A stretch of 64,000 bases of DNA from JBMOKT01 sp049323895 (GTDB lineage Bacteria; Bacillota; Peptococcia; Peptococcales; BICA1-8). Under the pieces are notes generated by a model. It was not told the origin of the DNA. It saw only the letters and a list, made by a program, of their open reading frames with translations, and did no database searches. This document shows, in pieces, positions 59,935-64,000 of this stretch (position 1 is its first letter; the number at the start of each line of letters is the position of its first letter). Location of the stretch: positions 194,120-258,119 of the forward strand of contig JBMOKT010000021.1 of assembly GCA_049323895.1 (NCBI GenBank). Direction: 5' to 3'. Made by a program: the position numbers and the translations under genes.

Positions 59935-61584
59935 ATGTCCACAAATATATCAAAGCAAAAAAGAGATGACCTTGTAAATAAAATCAAAGCAATTCGCACC
60001 TATATCGCCAGCGGCTATCAAAATGAGAATACCGGCAATCTTTTAACATACCTAAGCGAATTAGAAAAAGAGGTTAAGGCTAAAAAATATGGTCTTGTGT
60101 TCGAGGAACACCTCGAAGCAGTGGACGAATTGCTCGAAACGCACGTTCCTGTGTTGGCTGAAGAGAAAGAACTTTTTATCGACAACGGCGGGCAAGTGAA
60201 TTTCCTCATTGAGGGAGATAACCTTGCCGCTCTGCGTTTGCTTGAAAAAACACACCGTGGTCGGATTGATTTTATCTATATAGACCCGCCGTACAATACG
60301 GGAGGGACAGACTTTAGGTATGATGATACTATTGTAGCAAAAGAGGATGGGTTTAGGCACTCTAAATGGATTTCATTTATGCAGAAACGCTTGGATATTG
60401 CGCGAAAGTTGTTAACTGAAGATGGGCTGATTTTCATTAGCATAGACGATAACGAATTGGCTACTCTGAAATTATTGTGCGATTCGATATTTGGCGAGGA
60501 TAACAGAGTGGAAACAATTGTGTGGAAAAGCAAGTATGGTGCTGGAGCAAAGACTGTTGGCTTTATAAGCGTTCATGAATATGTTTTATGCTACAGTAAA
60601 AATCCGATTAAGAACCTCACCTCGGAACTGGATGAAGAGGGTCAACAAAAATATAACAAGAAAGACAGTAAATTTGACCAACGAGGCGGATATCTTACCC
60701 AACCTCTTATGACCACGAGCCTTGGCGACCGTCCCAATTTGGTCTATGACATTGAATATAATGGAGATGTGATACATCCTCGCAAACAATGGGTTTGGAG
60801 TAGAGAGAGGCTTGAAGAAGCTATAGCCAATGATGAGGTTGTTTTTAGTCGCCAAAAAGATGGAAGCTATTCAGTCAGAGCAAAAAAATATCTTTATGAT
60901 GAACAAGGCAACATTAGGCGCGGAAAGCCACTTTCTGTAATGGTTAGACCTTTGACTCAAGATGGAACTGAAGAGATTCGCCATATTTTTGGATCAGAGG
61001 ACACTTTCAAGTTTTCAAAACCAAGTGAATTAATTCGATTTTTTATTACTTTGGAAGTAAACGATAAACCTAATAAGTCGTTTACAATCCTCGATTTTTT
61101 TGCCGGTTCAGGCACAACAGGTGAAGCCGTAATGAAGGCAAATGTCAAAGACAAAGGTGAGCGCCGTTTCATACTTTGTACAAACAACGAGAATGACATA
61201 TGTCGGAATGTCACATATCAAAGAATAAAAAAATCAAGCGAAGAATTGAAAAGCAAATCTTCCTTAAAGTATTACCGAATTGAGTTTGTACCAATTACCG
61301 AGCGACTTTACTACGAATATGCCGATGAATTGCTTCTACATATCTGCGAATTGGTGGAGTTGGAGAACGGCGTTAATTTCATCGGCAATACTGAAATCGC
61401 TATCGTGCTGACGGATGATGAAATGGAAAAATTCGTCGCCAACATTGCCGAATTCAAAAAATGCCGCAAACTCTATGTCGGGCATAACGTGCTTCCGACA
61501 GGCGAGCAGCAAGATGCCTTGAAAAAAGCCCATATCGAAGTGAACGTGATACCGAACTACTATTATAACGAGTTGGAGGTCTGA
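59935..61584 (+). CDS. mod: Type III restriction-modification DNA methyltransferase (Mod)
   Basis: A 549-residue beta-class N6-adenine methyltransferase. IDFIYIDPPYNTGGTDFRYDD (motif IV DPPY, about residue 118) precedes ILDFFAGSGTTGEAVMKAN (motif I FAGSG, about 390), with the target-recognition region between them. It provides modification and sequence recognition for the Res subunit. Start ATG 59935 after GGGGGT. The Res gene starts two bases after its stop. Confidence 0.95.
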   Translation: MSTNISKQKRDDLVNKIKAIRTYIASGYQNENTGNLLTYLSELEKEVKAKKYGLVFEEHLEAVDELLETHVPVLAEEKELFIDNGGQVNFLIEGDNLAALRLLEKTHRGRIDFIYIDPPYNTGGTDFRYDDTIVAKEDGFRHSKWISFMQKRLDIARKLLTEDGLIFISIDDNELATLKLLCDSIFGEDNRVETIVWKSKYGAGAKTVGFISVHEYVLCYSKNPIKNLTSELDEEGQQKYNKKDSKFDQRGGYLTQPLMTTSLGDRPNLVYDIEYNGDVIHPRKQWVWSRERLEEAIANDEVVFSRQKDGSYSVRAKKYLYDEQGNIRRGKPLSVMVRPLTQDGTEEIRHIFGSEDTFKFSKPSELIRFFITLEVNDKPNKSFTILDFFAGSGTTGEAVMKANVKDKGERRFILCTNNENDICRNVTYQRIKKSSEELKSKSSLKYYRIEFVPITERLYYEYADELLLHICELVELENGVNFIGNTEIAIVLTDDEMEKFVANIAEFKKCRKLYVGHNVLPTGEQQDALKKAHIEVNVIPNYYYNELEV

Positions 61585-61586
61585 AT

Positions 61587-63797
61587 ATGAACATTACTCT
61601 TGCGAATTACCAATTAGCCGCGATTGCGAAGTTGAACGAGGGTATGGCTTCCGACAAGCGTGATATTGTTCTTAAAAGCTGTACTGGAAGCGGCAAGACC
61701 GTTATTCTCACACACTTTATGAGCGAGTATTGCCGCAGCCACGGCAACACCGTGTTTGTGTGGCTTACACCCGGAAAAGGCAACCTCGAAGAACAGAGCA
61801 AAGCCAAAATGGATAAGCACATCCACGGGGCGCAGACGAAATTGCTTTATGATGTAATGACAAGTGGCTTCGAAGCAAACGACTGCTGCTTTATCAATTG
61901 GGAGAAGCTGACCAAGAAAGGTAATAACGCCCTCAAGGAGGGCGAACGTACCAATTTCAAAGAACATATTGAAAAGGCTCTTGATAATGGGATTTCTTTC
62001 GTTATCATAGTGGACGAGTCGCATCAGAATGACACAATCAAAGCAAAAGAGATTCTGGACTATTTCAAGACCGAGAAGATAATTCGCTCCTCCGCCACGC
62101 CCAAGGGCTATACAGATGCCTTTATGGTCGATGTCCCCGAAGCGGACGTAATTGCAGAGGGGCTCATAAAGAAGTTGCTTATCATCAACGAAAATTTCTC
62201 GCAGAGCATTGAAGTTGCAGATCAAGTCGAATTCTTACTTGATAAAGCAGTGGCAAAGCAGCAGGAACTTCGTGCCGCTTTTTTGCAACATAATGCGGAC
62301 GTAAATCCTCTGGTTGTTATTCAGCTGCCAAACAACTCTGATCTTTTGCTTTCGCAGGTTGAGAAATACCTTGAAAGTAAGGGCATCACATATGAAAATA
62401 ATCAACTTGCGGTTTGGCTCGCTGACAAAAAGCAGAATGATGAAGGGATTGACGAACCAAATGCCGAGCCTGTGGCTATAATCATCAAGCAAGCTATAGC
62501 GACGGGTTGGGATTGCCCACGGGCACACATATTGGTCAAACTTCGTGACAATATGAGCGAGACCTTTGAGATTCAGACTATCGGGCGTATCCGGCGCATG
62601 CCGGAACAAAAGCACTATGAAAGCGATTTGCTCGACAGTTGCTACCTTTACACTTTGGACGAGAAGTTTACAGAGAGTGTTAAACAGCACCTTGGCAAAG
62701 ATGCGCTTGATGCCCTGAAACTCTATATTAAGGCAGAGCATCGTGGCTTTACGATTATCAGCGAGTATAAAACCGATGTGCCGTTTCCCCGTGATGCCGC
62801 CCTTGCCCTTAAGGTGTTGGCAAAACATTTTGAAACGAAGTATTCGGCGAAGCCAAAAGCAAAGGAAAACAGAACTCGCCTTGAGACCGCTGGATATGTT
62901 TTCTCGGAATTGGTAGTTGAAGAAACCAAGTCCGGTTCTGTTACGTCGCTTGTAAAAGAGGAGTTTAATTCGCTGAATACAATAAATATCAGCCAAAAAC
63001 TTGATACGCACAAGCACGGGCGAGAGTACCACCATTGCGCTGCCGAAATTGGCTTAAAGCTGACGCTTGAATACAGCACTATTAACACCATTCTTCAGAG
63101 GCTGTTCTGTGTAAACAATGACAGTCCTCTGAAAATCCTACCTCTTCCGGTGCGCGAATTTTATGCATTTGTAATCAATAATAAAGATCGCCTGAAGGAG
63201 GAATTTTTTGAAGCAATGTCCGCTAACGACGGTAACCAATTCCAGTTGAGCCTAAATCAGCGGATTACGGAAAAGCCCGTGGCATTTCCTCAGGAGTACC
63301 TGTTTACTTATGACAGCACAGCGAAGTCGCAGGAAGTTATGAGTAAAAGTGTCTATCGTGGATACCGTGTATCTGCCGAGATACGATCTGCTTCAGAAAA
63401 ACTGTTCGAAAAATACTGCGAGGCAAGCGGTAAAATCCGGTGGTTTTATAAGAACGGGGATAAAGGGCCGGAGTATTTCTCCATTGTCTACACCGACAAC
63501 CTCGGCAAACAAAAGTCATTCTATCCCGATTATATTGTCGGCACAGATGATGGCTCGGTTTGGATAATTGAAACCAAGGGCGGCTTTTCTAAAACAGGCG
63601 ACAGCGAGGACATCGACCGGTTTACATCTAAGAAATTCGATATTCTAAAGGCATATGTCACTAAATATGCCGCAAGGAATCTCAAAGGTGGTATTGTTCG
63701 CCAAGACAAGCAGAGCCTCGAATTGTGCATATGCTCCGAGACATACAACGGTGACATAAAAAGCGAGAGCTGGCGTCTGCTGAAAGATGTACTGTAA
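61587..63797 (+). CDS. res: Type III restriction endonuclease subunit (Res)
   Basis: A 736-residue SF2 helicase-nuclease. Walker A KSCTGSGKTVILTHF (about residues 29-43), VDESHQ (DExH, about 141), SSATPKG (motif III) and IGRIRRMPE (motif VI) are complete. The C-terminal PDYIVGTDDGSVWIIETKGGF is a D-ExK nuclease motif near 660. It is shorter than EcoP15I-type Res but all motors and the nuclease are present, so the system looks functional. ATG 61587 has GGAGG upstream. Confidence 0.95.
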   Translation: MNITLANYQLAAIAKLNEGMASDKRDIVLKSCTGSGKTVILTHFMSEYCRSHGNTVFVWLTPGKGNLEEQSKAKMDKHIHGAQTKLLYDVMTSGFEANDCCFINWEKLTKKGNNALKEGERTNFKEHIEKALDNGISFVIIVDESHQNDTIKAKEILDYFKTEKIIRSSATPKGYTDAFMVDVPEADVIAEGLIKKLLIINENFSQSIEVADQVEFLLDKAVAKQQELRAAFLQHNADVNPLVVIQLPNNSDLLLSQVEKYLESKGITYENNQLAVWLADKKQNDEGIDEPNAEPVAIIIKQAIATGWDCPRAHILVKLRDNMSETFEIQTIGRIRRMPEQKHYESDLLDSCYLYTLDEKFTESVKQHLGKDALDALKLYIKAEHRGFTIISEYKTDVPFPRDAALALKVLAKHFETKYSAKPKAKENRTRLETAGYVFSELVVEETKSGSVTSLVKEEFNSLNTINISQKLDTHKHGREYHHCAAEIGLKLTLEYSTINTILQRLFCVNNDSPLKILPLPVREFYAFVINNKDRLKEEFFEAMSANDGNQFQLSLNQRITEKPVAFPQEYLFTYDSTAKSQEVMSKSVYRGYRVSAEIRSASEKLFEKYCEASGKIRWFYKNGDKGPEYFSIVYTDNLGKQKSFYPDYIVGTDDGSVWIIETKGGFSKTGDSEDIDRFTSKKFDILKAYVTKYAARNLKGGIVRQDKQSLELCICSETYNGDIKSESWRLLKDVL

Positions 63798-63816
63798 CGA
63801 TGAAGGAGGCAGCAAG

Positions 63817-63882
63817 ATGGCTACACAATGTCCGATGAAAAATGTATCTATCCTCTTCTACTATATGTCGGTAGCTCTATAG
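63817..63882 (+). pseudogene. 5' stub of a third R-M operon gene, cut by an IS
   Basis: ATG 63817 has a perfect AAGGAGG seven bases upstream, 19 bases after res. It encodes only about 16 native codons (MATQCPMKNVSILFYY) before sequence that appears to be the left end of an insertion sequence starting TGTCGG at 63866. The gene's identity cannot be told. Confidence 0.5.
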
Positions 63883-64000
63883 CCCCGTAACTAGATTTGA
63901 GTCATATCCCTTAATGAGTTAAACTTAAACATATAGCTGGAGGGGATATGAAATGCGAAGAAAAAGTTATCCAAAAGAATTTAAAGAGCAAATTATTCGA
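63866..64000 (+). mobile_element. IS3-family element, left end, runs off the window
   Basis: Begins near 63866 (TGTCGGTAGCTCTATAG) and includes the start of an OrfA gene. The right end lies outside the window, so size and target duplication cannot be given. Confidence 0.6.
63953..64000 (+). CDS. IS3-family transposase OrfA, N-terminal fragment
   Basis: ATG 63953 after GGAGGGG opens MRRKSYPKEFKEQIIR, the beginning of the OrfA helix-turn-helix domain typical of IS3/IS150-type elements. The frame continues past the window end. Confidence 0.8.
   Translation, partial: MRRKSYPKEFKEQIIR

Noticed and set aside
61614..62225. 203-residue minus-strand frame opposite res
   Set aside because: Shadow of the helicase N-terminal half.
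62235..63035. 266-residue minus-strand frame opposite res
   Set aside because: Shadow of the Res coding sequence; no start signals.

Overview
The window looks like a low-GC, AT-rich chromosome of an anaerobic, probably endospore-forming Clostridia member (Peptococcaceae-like; genus not determinable). Supporting marks are a Spo0E-like phosphatase and a Spo0F-like receiver, the DUF881/Sbp cell-division cluster, groESL under a CIRCE operator, an adenosylcobalamin-type ribonucleotide reductase, an Etf/Fix cluster with a ferredoxin-fused alpha subunit, the acpS-nnr-alr-ndoAI-ndoA order known from Bacillus, and AAGGAGG-type ribosome binding sites with frequent GTG/TTG starts.

Backbone, 1-44.6 kb. 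From the left: a membrane diguanylate cyclase; an operon of two YeeE/YedE half-transporters plus an exported rhodanese; guaA and hpt (purine metabolism); an aminotransferase; groES-groEL; 5-formyl-THF cyclo-ligase; a radical SAM protein with an internal PDZ domain; an etfB-etfA-fixC-fixX electron-transfer operon; a stretch dense in DnaA-box-like 9-mers; three small regulators including Spo0E; a PHP phosphatase; tsaE-tsaB-rimI-tsaD (tRNA t6A synthesis and ribosomal acetylation); a Spo0F-like regulator; an amidohydrolase and a Nif3-like protein; tex; a class I amidotransferase; the acpS-nnr-alr-mazE-mazF cluster; cdaA-cdaR-glmM (c-di-AMP and cell-wall precursor); DUF881-Sbp-DUF881; a 600-residue orphan; a PAS protein; a FmdB zinc ribbon; and a MinD/FlhG-like ATPase joined to class II ribonucleotide reductase. 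Most genes lie on the minus strand. The gaps carry several interspersed repeat families: a 30-bp tandem unit with a GTTAGTCTGA core, a 7-bp TAGTGGC array, GTGAAA/TCACAC simple repeats and a 70-80 bp element near 18.3 and 38.6 kb. I see none of these families to the right of 44.6 kb.

Accessory region, 44.6-64 kb. A perfect 34-bp direct repeat resembling the T-arm and acceptor end of a tRNA, each copy followed by its own terminator, brackets about 15 kb (44594-59571). Inside are a Cro-like regulator, a 1680-residue DUF4011-SF1 helicase-Vsr protein (Hhe-like anti-phage architecture) and a small repeat protein in one operon; a DUF6550-like exported protein; a DDE insertion sequence; the decayed 3' half of a large serine recombinase; a frameshifted MBL-fold hydrolase followed by a multi-pass membrane protein; a frameshifted DinD; and an unfamiliar pair, a 310-residue protein plus a ClpB-D2-like AAA+ ATPase. 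To the right of the second repeat lies a complete type III restriction-modification operon with its own palindromic operator and Cro-like regulator. It ends in a third gene apparently cut by an IS3-family element that runs off the window. The segment reads as a defence island built by successive insertions. The helicase operon and the protein/AAA+ pair are the most promising candidates for new biology.
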